Assembly (NCBI GenBank): GCA_900549235.1
Contig: URNT01000016.1
Location: forward strand, 1-64,000
Source of the DNA: an uncultured Clostridium sp.
Lineage (GTDB): Bacteria; Bacillota; Clostridia; Lachnospirales; Lachnospiraceae
Reading direction: 5' to 3'
Length of the DNA stretch: 64,000 nucleotides
How positions within the stretch are numbered: the stretch's first letter is position 1; every line of letters begins with the position of its first letter. Both the position numbers and the translations under genes were made by a program. This document shows, in pieces, positions 24,086 through 32,058 of the stretch. The notes under the pieces are model-generated. The model was not told the origin of the DNA. It did no database searches and saw only the letters and a list, made by a program, of their open reading frames with translations.

Positions 24086-25276
24086 AAGGGCCGTAGACAG
24101 GGAAATCAGCGTGGCTTCCCCAGCCCGCTCAATCGCCAGCATAAAGCTCTGGGTTGCAAAGGAAAACCAACGGGTCACATAAGTCAGGGCAAAGAGACTC
24201 AGAGCCCCCGCTGCCATCTCCCCATAGGCCAGATCGCCGCCGCTTATAAAGATTCCGGCAATCTGTGCCGGGAAAAGGAAGATCAGGGCCGCTGATACCA
24301 GAGACAGGATTCCGCTGGCACTGTAGCAGCACCGCTGAATGGCATGAATCCTCTTGTGATTTCCCGCCCCCAGGTTGTAGCTCACTGCCGGCTGCAGGGA
24401 GTCGCACATCCCGTAAAGCAGAGGCTGGATAAAGGCTTCCACATACATCAGGATGCCGTAAACAGACACTCCCATCTCACCGCCGAAGCGCAGCAGCAGG
24501 ATATTCATCAGGATAGAGGTGACCCTGCCGGCAATATTATTTAAAAAGTTAGGGGCGCCGCAGGTAATAATCTTGCGGATCAGCTGGGCAGAAAAATGGG
24601 GACGGGCAAAGCGCAGAAGCATTTTCCCTCTGATAAAGGGCAAGAAGGAAAGCATCGCGCAGATGCCCATGCCCATACAGGTAGCAAGGGCGGCTCCTCC
24701 GATCCCCAGCTTAAGGACATAAAGGAACACAAACTCCAGCACTGCTGTCAAAACGGACATAAAAATGTTCATAAACATGCTCATCCGTATCCTGCCGCAG
24801 ATCCGCAGATAGTTATCCACTGCAAATATAATGGTTGTAATGGGGGAACAGAGAGCATACACCCGCATATAGGTTACCGCATAGGACAGCAGCTCTCCCT
24901 CTGCCCCCATAAGGCTTAAAAGCCCTGGAGCCGCCGCGTACAAAAGGGCCCCGATGGCCGCTCCCGCGCCTACGATCATCAGACAGGCACAGGAAAATAT
25001 ATTGTTTGCCTCATCTTCCCGTCTCTGTCCCAGGCTGACGGATATAGGTACGGCTGAGCCTACACCAATCAGGTCAGCCAGTGAAAAGTTGATCACCACA
25101 AAGGGCATGGCAAAATTCAGGGCCGCAAACTGCGTTCCGCCTAAAAGCTGCCCCACCAGCATTCCATCGATCAGCTGGTACAGGGCGGAAGCCAGCATAC
25201 TGACAGAGCCGGGGACCGCCGCAATCAAAAACAGACGAAAGGGCGGCGTTTTCGCAAATAAGGTATGGGAATCCAT
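23936..25276 (-). CDS. MATE family efflux transporter (MarR-linked)
   Basis: A 446-residue exporter with about 12 membrane segments, starting MDSHTLFAKTPPFRLFLIAAVPGSVSM and containing the second-half segment GAGNHKRIHAIQRCCY. The longer frame from 25456 is rejected: the ATG at 25276 follows AGGAGGAG, and the extra 60 residues are an out-of-frame reading of the MarR gene. It follows the MarR gene by 13 bases in one operon, the usual arrangement for a repressor-controlled drug exporter. Its 3' end overlaps the convergent LysR gene by 150 bases. Confidence 0.9.
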   Translation of the reverse strand: MDSHTLFAKTPPFRLFLIAAVPGSVSMLASALYQLIDGMLVGQLLGGTQFAALNFAMPFVVINFSLADLIGVGSAVPISVSLGQRREDEANNIFSCACLMIVGAGAAIGALLYAAAPGLLSLMGAEGELLSYAVTYMRVYALCSPITTIIFAVDNYLRICGRIRMSMFMNIFMSVLTAVLEFVFLYVLKLGIGGAALATCMGMGICAMLSFLPFIRGKMLLRFARPHFSAQLIRKIITCGAPNFLNNIAGRVTSILMNILLLRFGGEMGVSVYGILMYVEAFIQPLLYGMCDSLQPAVSYNLGAGNHKRIHAIQRCCYSASGILSLVSAALIFLFPAQIAGIFISGGDLAYGEMAAGALSLFALTYVTRWFSFATQSFMLAIERAGEATLISLSTALLFPVILLGALWPLGLTGIWLNFAGTSLLAGILSGIILLRMRRTVLSDCH

Positions 25277-25289
25277 TTTTTCTCCTCCT

Positions 25290-25757
25290 CTATGATTCCG
25301 TATCTTTTTTGTCCAGGATCTCACTGTGAAATTCCTGGCACAGATATTCTGTAAAATGCTCCAGCACCTCCACAAATTCCGGCGAAAACTCCTCCACGGT
25401 CCGCTCCGTGGCCTTCTGCTCCGCCTGGTAGGTGCTTCCCAGAATACTCTGGGCATAGTTCCGGCCTGCCTCTGTAAGAGCCAGGCTCTTTTCTCTTGTA
25501 TGGCCGCTGTGGATCAGCGTTATGTAGCCCTTTTCCACGCACTCCTTTACCACAGTGTTGACTGTGGTTTTGGGGATCAGCCACTCCTCGCTGATCTCCT
25601 TCTGGGTGTGGACCCCTCCATCATTTAAGGCGTAAAAAAGCGCCAGCGTATTCTCTTTCATCCCCAGCTTTCTTGCCACCAGGTAATAGATGCCATTGAT
25701 CCGGTTCACACAGACCATCAGCCTGTCAATATAATTTTGGTTATCATCCGAGGTCAT
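25290..25757 (-). CDS. MarR-family transcriptional regulator
   Basis: A 155-residue winged-helix protein: GVHTQKEISEEWLIPKTTVNTVVKECVEKGYI is the recognition region, followed by the wing (HSGHTREKSLALTEAGRNYA) and a C-terminal dimerisation helix. MarR proteins usually repress an exporter and are released by small aromatic ligands. First gene of a two-gene operon with a MATE exporter. Two 16-base palindromes flank its promoter. Confidence 0.93.
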   Translation of the reverse strand: MTSDDNQNYIDRLMVCVNRINGIYYLVARKLGMKENTLALFYALNDGGVHTQKEISEEWLIPKTTVNTVVKECVEKGYITLIHSGHTREKSLALTEAGRNYAQSILGSTYQAEQKATERTVEEFSPEFVEVLEHFTEYLCQEFHSEILDKKDTES

Positions 25758-25800
25758 GCTTCACCACTTCCTTTCTTAAATAAAATCGGCCGGACTTTAT

Positions 25801-25816
25801 AGTACGGATTCGTACT
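25801..25816. promoter_or_regulatory. MarR operator O2 (downstream)
   Basis: Palindrome AGTACGGATTCGTACT in the 5' untranslated region of the MarR gene. It is centred 38 bases from operator O1. Confidence 0.75.
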
Positions 25817-25833
25817 ACACGGCCGCGAGATTC

Positions 25834-25862
25834 ATTATAGTACGAAATCGTATTCTAGTCAA
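25834..25862 (-). promoter_or_regulatory. Promoter of the MarR-MATE operon
   Basis: Minus-strand TTGACT (25857-25862), 17-base spacer, perfect TATAAT (25834-25839). Confidence 0.85.
25839..25854. promoter_or_regulatory. MarR operator O1 (in the promoter spacer)
   Basis: AGTACGAAATCGTATT, a near copy of the O2 palindrome, fills the spacer between -35 and -10. Binding would block RNA polymerase, the expected autorepression by the MarR protein. Confidence 0.75.
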
Positions 25863-25887
25863 GTACCAGATCAACTGGAAATATATT

Positions 25888-25927
25888 GGAAAAAGGCCCC
25901 TGGCAGCCAATCGGACTGCCGGGAGCC
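25888..25927 (-). terminator. Terminator after the ribose-type importer operon
   Basis: On the minus strand a GC-rich stem built from GGCTCCCGGCAG and CTGCCAGGGGCC arms (with small mismatches) is followed by TTTTTCC. It lies about 40 bases past the binding-protein stop. Confidence 0.75.
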
Positions 25928-25964
25928 TTCCCGTCTTACTTATTTTATTTACCGGAACAAAATC

Positions 25965-26978
25965 TTATTCCTTTGTGATCACAGACACGCCTGTATCGGT
26001 AACAGTTCCACCCAAGGACTCACCGTTTACTGCCGCTACTGCTGCCTTTACGCCCTCATAACCCATTACATCCGGGTTCTGAGCCATGGTGCACAGAAGA
26101 TAGCCATCGTTAATCAGGTTGATGATGGCATCGGACTTGTCAAAGCCTACGCCGATGATGTCAGCATTTCCGGAAGCCTTGATGGCATTGCCGGTTCCTG
26201 TGGTGGAGCCCTCGTTGCAGCCGAAGATTCCTACTACGCCCTGAGTAATGTAGTTCTCTGCGATAGTCTGGGACTTTGCTGCGTCACCTTCACCGTACTG
26301 AGTTTCCATCAGCTCAAACTCTGTTCCCTCAAATGCGGAGCGGAAGCCATTCTCTCTCTTTACGGTAGAATCGGTTGCCGCGTTTACATTTACAATACCG
26401 ATCTTGCCGGAGGTAATGCCCTTAGCCTCCAGAGCCTTGATCATTTCCTCACCTGCTGTCTTTCCAGCTGCCTCATTGTCAGTGGAGAAGGTGGCCTCTG
26501 CCTCTACATTGGCAGGGGAGTCTACATATACGATCTTTACGCCTGCGTCAGCTGCTTCCTTCAGAGCGGAGGAAATAGCATCCGGGCCGTTTGCCGCTAC
26601 TACCAGCGCGTCATAGTTGCCTGCTACCGCATTGTTTACGCACTCAATCTGCTGGGCGTCATCCTTTGTATTGGGGGACATGAAGCTTACGGTTACCCCA
26701 AGCTCTCCGGCTGCCTTCTGAGCGCCCTCGTTTAAGGTTACCCAGTGCTGGTCGATGGAATCCATGGTAACAAGGGCGATCTTCACATCACCTGCTGTCT
26801 CTGTCTTTTCTGCCTCTGCAGCAGTTGTCTCTGCCGCTGTGGTCTCTGCGGAAGCCTCCGCCGCAGTTGTCTCCGCAGGAGCTGCTGCAGATTCTGCCGG
26901 TTTTGAGCTGGAACACCCTGTCAGTACAGAACCAGCCAGCATGGCACAGCCAAGGATCAACGCAATTTGTTTCTTCAT
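25965..26978 (-). CDS. Sugar ABC transporter substrate-binding lipoprotein (RbsB-like)
   Basis: A 337-residue lipoprotein: signal sequence with lipobox LTGC (Cys22), an Ala/Thr/Glu-rich linker (about 25-62), then a periplasmic-binding-protein type I fold (VKIALVTMDSIDQHWVTLNEG at the start; VGFDKSDAIINLI and TMAQNPDVMGYEG late), as in ribose and other CUT2 sugar receptors. Last gene of a ROK-ATPase-permease-receptor operon. The ligand cannot be deduced from the sequence; a sugar or sugar alcohol is likely. Confidence 0.92.
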   Translation of the reverse strand: MKKQIALILGCAMLAGSVLTGCSSSKPAESAAAPAETTAAEASAETTAAETTAAEAEKTETAGDVKIALVTMDSIDQHWVTLNEGAQKAAGELGVTVSFMSPNTKDDAQQIECVNNAVAGNYDALVVAANGPDAISSALKEAADAGVKIVYVDSPANVEAEATFSTDNEAAGKTAGEEMIKALEAKGITSGKIGIVNVNAATDSTVKRENGFRSAFEGTEFELMETQYGEGDAAKSQTIAENYITQGVVGIFGCNEGSTTGTGNAIKASGNADIIGVGFDKSDAIINLINDGYLLCTMAQNPDVMGYEGVKAAVAAVNGESLGGTVTDTGVSVITKE

Positions 26979-27041
26979 AATGAAACCCTCCTCATAATAT
27001 GTTTTTTATACAAAGCCGTTTTCTGATTTTACGGCTCAATA

Positions 27042-28058
27042 TCATTTTTTACTCTTTTTTCCAAAGCTGCCGCTTCTTACCACTACATCAAGGAGAACAG
27101 CAAATACTACGATGATACCGATCACAAGACGCTGGATGCCTACCTGTGCCCCGATCATGTTCAGACCATTTTCAAGGGTCTGCCATACAGCTGCTCCCGC
27201 AAAGGTTCCAAGGAGAAGTCCGGTTCCGCCCAGAGGTGAGATACCGCCGATTACGCCTGCGGCAACGCCGTACATCTCGTACATATTTCCGGCTTCCATG
27301 TTGCCCATGCCGGCCTGAGCGCAGAGGATCAGACCTACAACGCAGGCGCACACGGCGCTTACAAGGTATGCCTTAATGGTGGTGTTTACAACATTGACAC
27401 CGGATAATTTGGCTGCCTCTACGTTGGAGCCGATGGCATAGATATGACGGCCCGTCCGGGTCTTTGACAACAGGAAGAAAAAGATCAGAAACAGTACCAG
27501 GGCGATCCAGAAGGTATTATAGATGCCCAGTGTCTTTCCGTAGTAGAAGAAATTCTGAAAGGCATCCCCTGCCTCTTTTCCGATCCCTGTAGCGATTGCG
27601 TCGGTATTTCGGTTGTTATTGACCATATAGGCCACGCCTCTGGTTACGAACATGGTTCCCAGGGTAGCGATAAAGGGAGGAAGCTTAAACTTTCCTACCA
27701 GGAAGCCGTTGACCACGCCGCAGGCCAGACAGCATACAAGTGCCACCGCCATAGCGGCCGCCGGGTGGATCCCCATGGTCATAAGGGTAGCCGATACCAT
27801 AGCGCTCATGCCTACCATGGAGCCGATGGATAAGTCAATGTTGCCGGTGATCAGCAGGTAGCTTTGTCCTACGCCGATCAGAAGATATTTGGACATGGAA
27901 CGAAGAAGGTTCATCACATTCTGTCCGGAAAATACGTTGCTGTCAATAAGGCCGAAGGCCACATAGATGATAATCAGTCCGATAAAGGCTGTGACAACGG
28001 CCCCCATCCCTCTGGTTCCCAGTATCCTTTTTAAGGCGCTCTGCTTTTTATCATTCAT
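27042..28058 (-). CDS. Sugar ABC transporter permease (RbsC-like)
   Basis: A 338-residue permease with about ten hydrophobic segments and the CUT2 signatures LLITGNIDLSIGSMVGM and GISPLGGTGLLLGTFAGA. It forms the homodimeric channel of a ribose-type importer with the upstream ATPase and downstream receptor. It starts 17 bases after the ATPase gene. Confidence 0.94.
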   Translation of the reverse strand: MNDKKQSALKRILGTRGMGAVVTAFIGLIIIYVAFGLIDSNVFSGQNVMNLLRSMSKYLLIGVGQSYLLITGNIDLSIGSMVGMSAMVSATLMTMGIHPAAAMAVALVCCLACGVVNGFLVGKFKLPPFIATLGTMFVTRGVAYMVNNNRNTDAIATGIGKEAGDAFQNFFYYGKTLGIYNTFWIALVLFLIFFFLLSKTRTGRHIYAIGSNVEAAKLSGVNVVNTTIKAYLVSAVCACVVGLILCAQAGMGNMEAGNMYEMYGVAAGVIGGISPLGGTGLLLGTFAGAAVWQTLENGLNMIGAQVGIQRLVIGIIVVFAVLLDVVVRSGSFGKKSKK

Positions 28059-28075
28059 TTTTTATATACCCTCCC

Positions 28076-29584
28076 TTAGCTTGCCTGCTGCTTCTTTTCA
28101 AACTCTGTGGCGTACTTAAGGACCTCGTTCTGAGTGGTCTCCTTTGCCATAATCTCCCCTGTAATCCTGCCGTCGCACATGACGATCACACGGTCTGCGA
28201 TTCCCAGCACCTCCGGCATCTCCGAAGACACAAACATAACCGCTATGCCCTCCTGCTTCAGCTTGTTCATCAGGTTATAGATCTCTACCTTCGCACCTAC
28301 GTCAATTCCTCTGGTAGGCTCGTCAAAGATCACCACTCTGGAATTGCGGGCCAGCCATTTTCCAACTACCACCTTCTGCTGGTTTCCGCCGGAAAGATTG
28401 GCCGCGTTTACCTCTACGCTGGGCGTCTTGATGAGCAGATCCTTCACCGCCTTTTCGCAGAGGGCTTCTTCCTTTCCGCTGCTGATCACACCCAGTCTGC
28501 TGCATAAAAGATCCAGGTTAGGAAGAGCCAGGTTGTGGCGGATGCTCAGCTTCGTACAGAGGCCGTCTTTTTTACGGTCCTCCGGCGCCAGGACAATACC
28601 TGCCTGTATGGCATCCATTGGGCAGTTGATCTTAATCTCCTTCCCGTCCAGAAAGATCTGTCCCTCTGTCTTTGGATCCACTCCGAAAATGGCCCTGGTG
28701 GTCTCTGTCCGTCCTGCTCCCATAAGCCCTGCAAAGCCTACGATCTCGCCTTCATATAAGGAGAAATTTATATCCCGCACCAGTCTGCCTGCGTTCAGGT
28801 TCCTGACCTCAAAGATCTTCTTTCCCTTCCTGCACTCCACTCTTGGAAACTGTTCCTTGATCTCCCGTCCTACCATGTTGGCAATAAGCCGGTCCATAGT
28901 CATATCCTTAAATTCCCCGGAGGTGATATACTGTCCGTCCCGCATGATGGTCACGCGGTCAACAATATGCTGAAGCTCCTCCAGACGGTGGGAAATGTAT
29001 ACAATGCCGCAGCCCTCGCTCCGCAGCTTGCGGATAATGCGGAACAGCTCATCGATCTCCTTAGCCGTCAGAGATGAGGTTGGCTCATCCATGATCAGTA
29101 TCCTGGCATGGATGGAAAGAGCCTTCGCGATCTCCACCATCTGCTGCTTGGATACCGGAAGCTCCCCTACAGCCTGTTTTGGATCAATATCGATCTTCAG
29201 ATCGTCCAGGATCCGCTTTGCCTCAGCCTCCATCTCCCTGTCCTTTAAGGTGATGCCTCTTACCCGCTCCCGGCCAAGGAACATATTTTCCGCCACCGTC
29301 AGATGACGGCACATATTTAGCTCCTGATGGATAATGGCCACACCGGCCGCCTGGGCCTGCTTCGGAGTCAGATCCCCGTATTCCTTCCCAAAGAGCTTCA
29401 TGGTGCCGCCGTCTCTGGTATACACGCCGCTCAGTATCTTCATAAGCGTAGACTTTCCCGCGCCGTTCTCGCCCAGCAAAGCCATCACCTCGCCTGAGCG
29501 CAGTTCAAAATGCACATCGTCAAGAGCCTTTACACCCGGAAAGGTCTTTACAATGTGTTCCATTGATACGATCACTTCTCCCAT
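28076..29584 (-). CDS. Sugar ABC transporter ATP-binding protein (RbsA-like, two cassettes)
   Basis: A 502-residue tandem ATPase. Cassette 1 has Walker A GENGAGKSTLMK and Walker B ILIMDEPTSSL; cassette 2 has the typical degenerate GLMGAGRTE loop, signature LSGGNQQKVV and VVIFDEPTRGIDV. This is the normal RbsA pattern. The start at 29584 is chosen because the ROK stop is at 29617 and GGGAG lies upstream; an earlier in-frame ATG at 29641 lies inside the ROK gene. It energises the RbsC-like permease. Compare the catalytically bare relative at 30604-32049. Confidence 0.93.
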   Translation of the reverse strand: MGEVIVSMEHIVKTFPGVKALDDVHFELRSGEVMALLGENGAGKSTLMKILSGVYTRDGGTMKLFGKEYGDLTPKQAQAAGVAIIHQELNMCRHLTVAENMFLGRERVRGITLKDREMEAEAKRILDDLKIDIDPKQAVGELPVSKQQMVEIAKALSIHARILIMDEPTSSLTAKEIDELFRIIRKLRSEGCGIVYISHRLEELQHIVDRVTIMRDGQYITSGEFKDMTMDRLIANMVGREIKEQFPRVECRKGKKIFEVRNLNAGRLVRDINFSLYEGEIVGFAGLMGAGRTETTRAIFGVDPKTEGQIFLDGKEIKINCPMDAIQAGIVLAPEDRKKDGLCTKLSIRHNLALPNLDLLCSRLGVISSGKEEALCEKAVKDLLIKTPSVEVNAANLSGGNQQKVVVGKWLARNSRVVIFDEPTRGIDVGAKVEIYNLMNKLKQEGIAVMFVSSEMPEVLGIADRVIVMCDGRITGEIMAKETTQNEVLKYATEFEKKQQAS

Positions 29585-29616
29585 CCGCTTTCTCCCTGCT
29601 TTCTTATATGATTTCC

Positions 29617-30483
29617 TTACAGCTCTCCCATGGCCGCGCACAGCGCCGCCACGTCCCCAAGAGTTTCTCCAAGCTCTGCCTTTAAAACCCGGCAGGCCCT
29701 TCTGTTGGGAGGAAGGACCTCCCTCTTCAGCACCCGCTCCATGGCCGCCTCCATTAGATGGCCGGACCTGGCGTAGATACTTCCGATGACAATCGCCTCT
29801 GGATTCAGCACATCCATCAGAACAGCCAGAATCCGGCCCAGATTCTCGCCTGTTTTCTCCCAGATCAAGCGGGCCTTAGGATCGCCGCTGTCTGCCTTCA
29901 GAGCCAGTTCCTTCGCGCTTCCCAGTCCGTACTGGGCAATGCCGCCTCCGCTGCAGTAGCCCTCATAGGAGCCAGCCTTTCCATAGCCTGTATGTCCCCC
30001 CTCAAAAAGCCTTACATGACCTACCTCTCCTGCCATGCCGCAGGCCCCCTCATAGAGCCGCCCGTTTAAGATAAGCCCTGCTCCAAAGCCGGTTCCAAAG
30101 GTCAGAAAGATCATATTTTCTGTTCCCCTGCCGGCCCCGAACCTCCACTCTGCCACGGCGCAGGCGTCTGCGTCATTTCTCAGATAGGCGGGCACTCCAA
30201 AGCGCTTTGTAAGCTCCTCTGTTATAGGCACATGGTCCCAGCCTGGAAGGTTGGGCGGCCCAAGGATCAGCCCCCGTCTGCTGTCTAAGGGGCCTCCGCA
30301 GCTGACTCCCGCAGAAACCACCTGATCTGTCCAGAGAGCCTCTGCTCTCTCATAGATCCCCAAAAGAGTCTCATCCCGTCCGGCCGTATCAAAACGGCGC
30401 TTTTCAAGGATAGCTCCTGTCTCATCTCCCCTGACAACAGCACATTTCGTACCGCCTATGTCAATCCCTATGTATTCCTTCAT
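29617..30483 (-). CDS. ROK family sugar kinase or regulator-like protein
   Basis: A 288-residue ROK protein: phosphate-binding GIDIGGTKCAVV at the start, ENMIFLTFGTGFGAGLILNG in the middle, and GMAGEVGHVRLF then YCSGGG (histidine and part of the zinc-binding motif of ROK kinases). No N-terminal DNA-binding domain is present, so a sugar kinase is more likely than a repressor. The start at 30483 has AAGGAG 7 bases upstream and avoids the seven-codon longer frame. First gene of the importer operon: the imported sugar is probably phosphorylated by this enzyme. Confidence 0.88.
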   Translation of the reverse strand: MKEYIGIDIGGTKCAVVRGDETGAILEKRRFDTAGRDETLLGIYERAEALWTDQVVSAGVSCGGPLDSRRGLILGPPNLPGWDHVPITEELTKRFGVPAYLRNDADACAVAEWRFGAGRGTENMIFLTFGTGFGAGLILNGRLYEGACGMAGEVGHVRLFEGGHTGYGKAGSYEGYCSGGGIAQYGLGSAKELALKADSGDPKARLIWEKTGENLGRILAVLMDVLNPEAIVIGSIYARSGHLMEAAMERVLKREVLPPNRRACRVLKAELGETLGDVAALCAAMGEL

Positions 30484-30506
30484 GTTACATCTCCTTGCTT
30501 TCATTT

Positions 30507-30535
30507 ATTATAGCATGAAAAAAACCCCCTTTTAA
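30507..30535 (-). promoter_or_regulatory. Promoter of the ROK/ribose-type importer operon
   Basis: Minus-strand TATAAT (30507-30512) with 17-base spacer to a weak -35 TTAAAA (30530-30535). The -35 lies in the loop of the preceding terminator hairpin. A weak -35 next to paired direct repeats suggests activator control. Confidence 0.65.
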
Positions 30536-30540
30536 GGAGG
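30518..30540 (-). terminator. Terminator of the two-component/pseudo-ABC operon
   Basis: Short CCTCC/GGGGG hairpin (30536-30540 with 30525-30529) followed by seven T residues on the minus strand. It separates the regulatory operon from the importer operon, whose promoter overlaps it. Confidence 0.65.
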
Positions 30541-30571
30541 CATTCTTTCGTTTTTTGTAGACAATCTTTCG
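30541..30571 (-). promoter_or_regulatory. Two direct repeats CGAAAGAWTG, 21 bp apart: candidate AraC-type response-regulator site
   Basis: Minus-strand CGAAAGATTG (30562-30571) and CGAAAGAATG (30541-30550) repeat with a 21-base period, two helical turns. They end 5 bases before the -35 of the importer promoter. AraC-type regulators bind such tandem boxes, and one (33075-34682) is encoded immediately upstream. Confidence 0.55.
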
Positions 30572-30603
30572 CTTTTGGGATTTTTCCGGAAAATGTCTTC
30601 AGA

Positions 30604-32049
30604 TCATCTCAGAATACGGTTAAATTCATGCTTTTCATAGGAAGCGGTGCCGGTTCCGTTTTCCACCACAAGAAGGCGGTCCGCCACTCCCAGAGTGTCT
30701 GAAACATGACTGGTTATGATCAGAACCGCCGTCCCTTCCTTTAACACTCCCCGGATCAGATCCAGGATTTTCATCCGGCAGAACATATCCCCCCTTGCAA
30801 GGGGCTGGATACAGATCAGCACCCTTGGACGCAGAAGGGCCATCCGGTAGTACACCAGGGCCATAGAGTCCTCCAGGGACAGATTTTTGATGGAGGTCTC
30901 GTCGATCACCGGCCCCACCAGAGGTCCGTACTCGCTGTGGATGCTCCGGTATATCTTTCCGGGAATCAGGCTCTTTTTCAGCTTCCGGTCCAGAAGGAAG
31001 GTCAGGTTCTCCATAAAGCTGCGGTCTGGAAACAGCAGGTTTTTTACCGGATCATTTGGGATCACAGCCACTCCCTCATCCAGATAACGAAGCCCTCTCT
31101 CCTGCGTATAGGGCCTGTGATCCAGGGAGATCCATCCCCCATCGCAGCTCATTTCCCCGGTCATCAGACTTAAAATGTCCCCTGCGATCCGGTTATCCAT
31201 ATCAAGAAGGGTCAGACATTCCCCCTTATGGAGCACAAACCTAAGCTCCGCCAGACTTCCCGCCTCTACGCCGTGAAAATGGAGTACCCCGTCCTCTGGC
31301 TCTGTCTCCGGGTTGAATTTCTGCTGAAACCAGGCTGTGATATAGGGTGCAATGCTCTGATCCGTCATCTCCTCCCGCTCAAAAACCTTGCGTATCTGCC
31401 CATCGTAAAAAAGAGAGGTCCGGTCTGCCATCCGGAATACCTCCTCATGGTGGTTGCCCACATACAGCACGGACACCCCTTCGTCCCTTACCTTTTTCAG
31501 CATCCGCTGGAACTGGGGCAGCTCATGCTGGCTGAGGAAATTCCCGGGATTGTCCACTATAATCAGCCTGCAGCCCAGCAGCAGCGCCTTTCCAAGCTCC
31601 ACCAGGCACCGCTCCAGGCTTGTAAGGGCATCTACCCTCTTTCCCGGATCCACCCAGATTCCATTTTCCTCAAAAAAGCGCCTGGTCTGCTCCTCCAGCA
31701 CCCGGTTATTGATAAAATATTTTTTAAAGCCCTTTTTCAGGACAAACAGATTATCCCCGATGCCGAGGGCCGGAACCAGATGGCTGGTCTGCTCGATCAC
31801 ATACACCCGGTTGGCACTGCCGTCGCTGCTGGAATACCGGTTCACCACCCTGCCGTCATACCAGACACTGCCGAAAGAAATGGCGTGGTTATAGCAAATC
31901 AGATCGATCAGCCTGTCATGGCCCTTGTAGCTGCGTGATACAAGTCCCATGATCTCTCCTGCATACATCTGGAAATTCAGATTGTCCAAAAGCAGCTCCC
32001 CGCCTGCCTCCAGGCTTACATGATCCATGCGCAGCAATTCCCGCTTCAT
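30604..32049 (-). CDS. Tandem ABC ATPase-like protein lacking catalytic motifs (pseudo-ATPase)
   Basis: A 481-residue protein with the overall shape of an RbsA-type double cassette, but every ATPase motif is altered. The position of Walker A in cassette 1 reads GLVSRSYKGHDRL and in cassette 2 TLLDMDNRIAGD: no GxxGxGKS/T. The signature sites read LTSLERCLVE and LSLEDSMALV. Walker B reads LIIVDNP and VLICIQP, without the Asp-Glu pair. The frame is long and unbroken with an AAGGAGG start, so this is a maintained gene, not decay. It is third in an operon with the response regulator and kinase, and is followed by the importer operon. It may bind the importer or the kinase as a non-catalytic regulatory subunit; that role is inference. 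Confidence 0.75.
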   Translation of the reverse strand: MKRELLRMDHVSLEAGGELLLDNLNFQMYAGEIMGLVSRSYKGHDRLIDLICYNHAISFGSVWYDGRVVNRYSSSDGSANRVYVIEQTSHLVPALGIGDNLFVLKKGFKKYFINNRVLEEQTRRFFEENGIWVDPGKRVDALTSLERCLVELGKALLLGCRLIIVDNPGNFLSQHELPQFQRMLKKVRDEGVSVLYVGNHHEEVFRMADRTSLFYDGQIRKVFEREEMTDQSIAPYITAWFQQKFNPETEPEDGVLHFHGVEAGSLAELRFVLHKGECLTLLDMDNRIAGDILSLMTGEMSCDGGWISLDHRPYTQERGLRYLDEGVAVIPNDPVKNLLFPDRSFMENLTFLLDRKLKKSLIPGKIYRSIHSEYGPLVGPVIDETSIKNLSLEDSMALVYYRMALLRPRVLICIQPLARGDMFCRMKILDLIRGVLKEGTAVLIITSHVSDTLGVADRLLVVENGTGTASYEKHEFNRILR

Positions 32050-32058
32050 ATCCCCTCC

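Noticed and set aside
25277..25456. 60-residue N-terminal extension of the MATE protein
   Set aside because: It is an alternative-frame reading of the MarR gene; AGGAGGAG marks the start at 25276.
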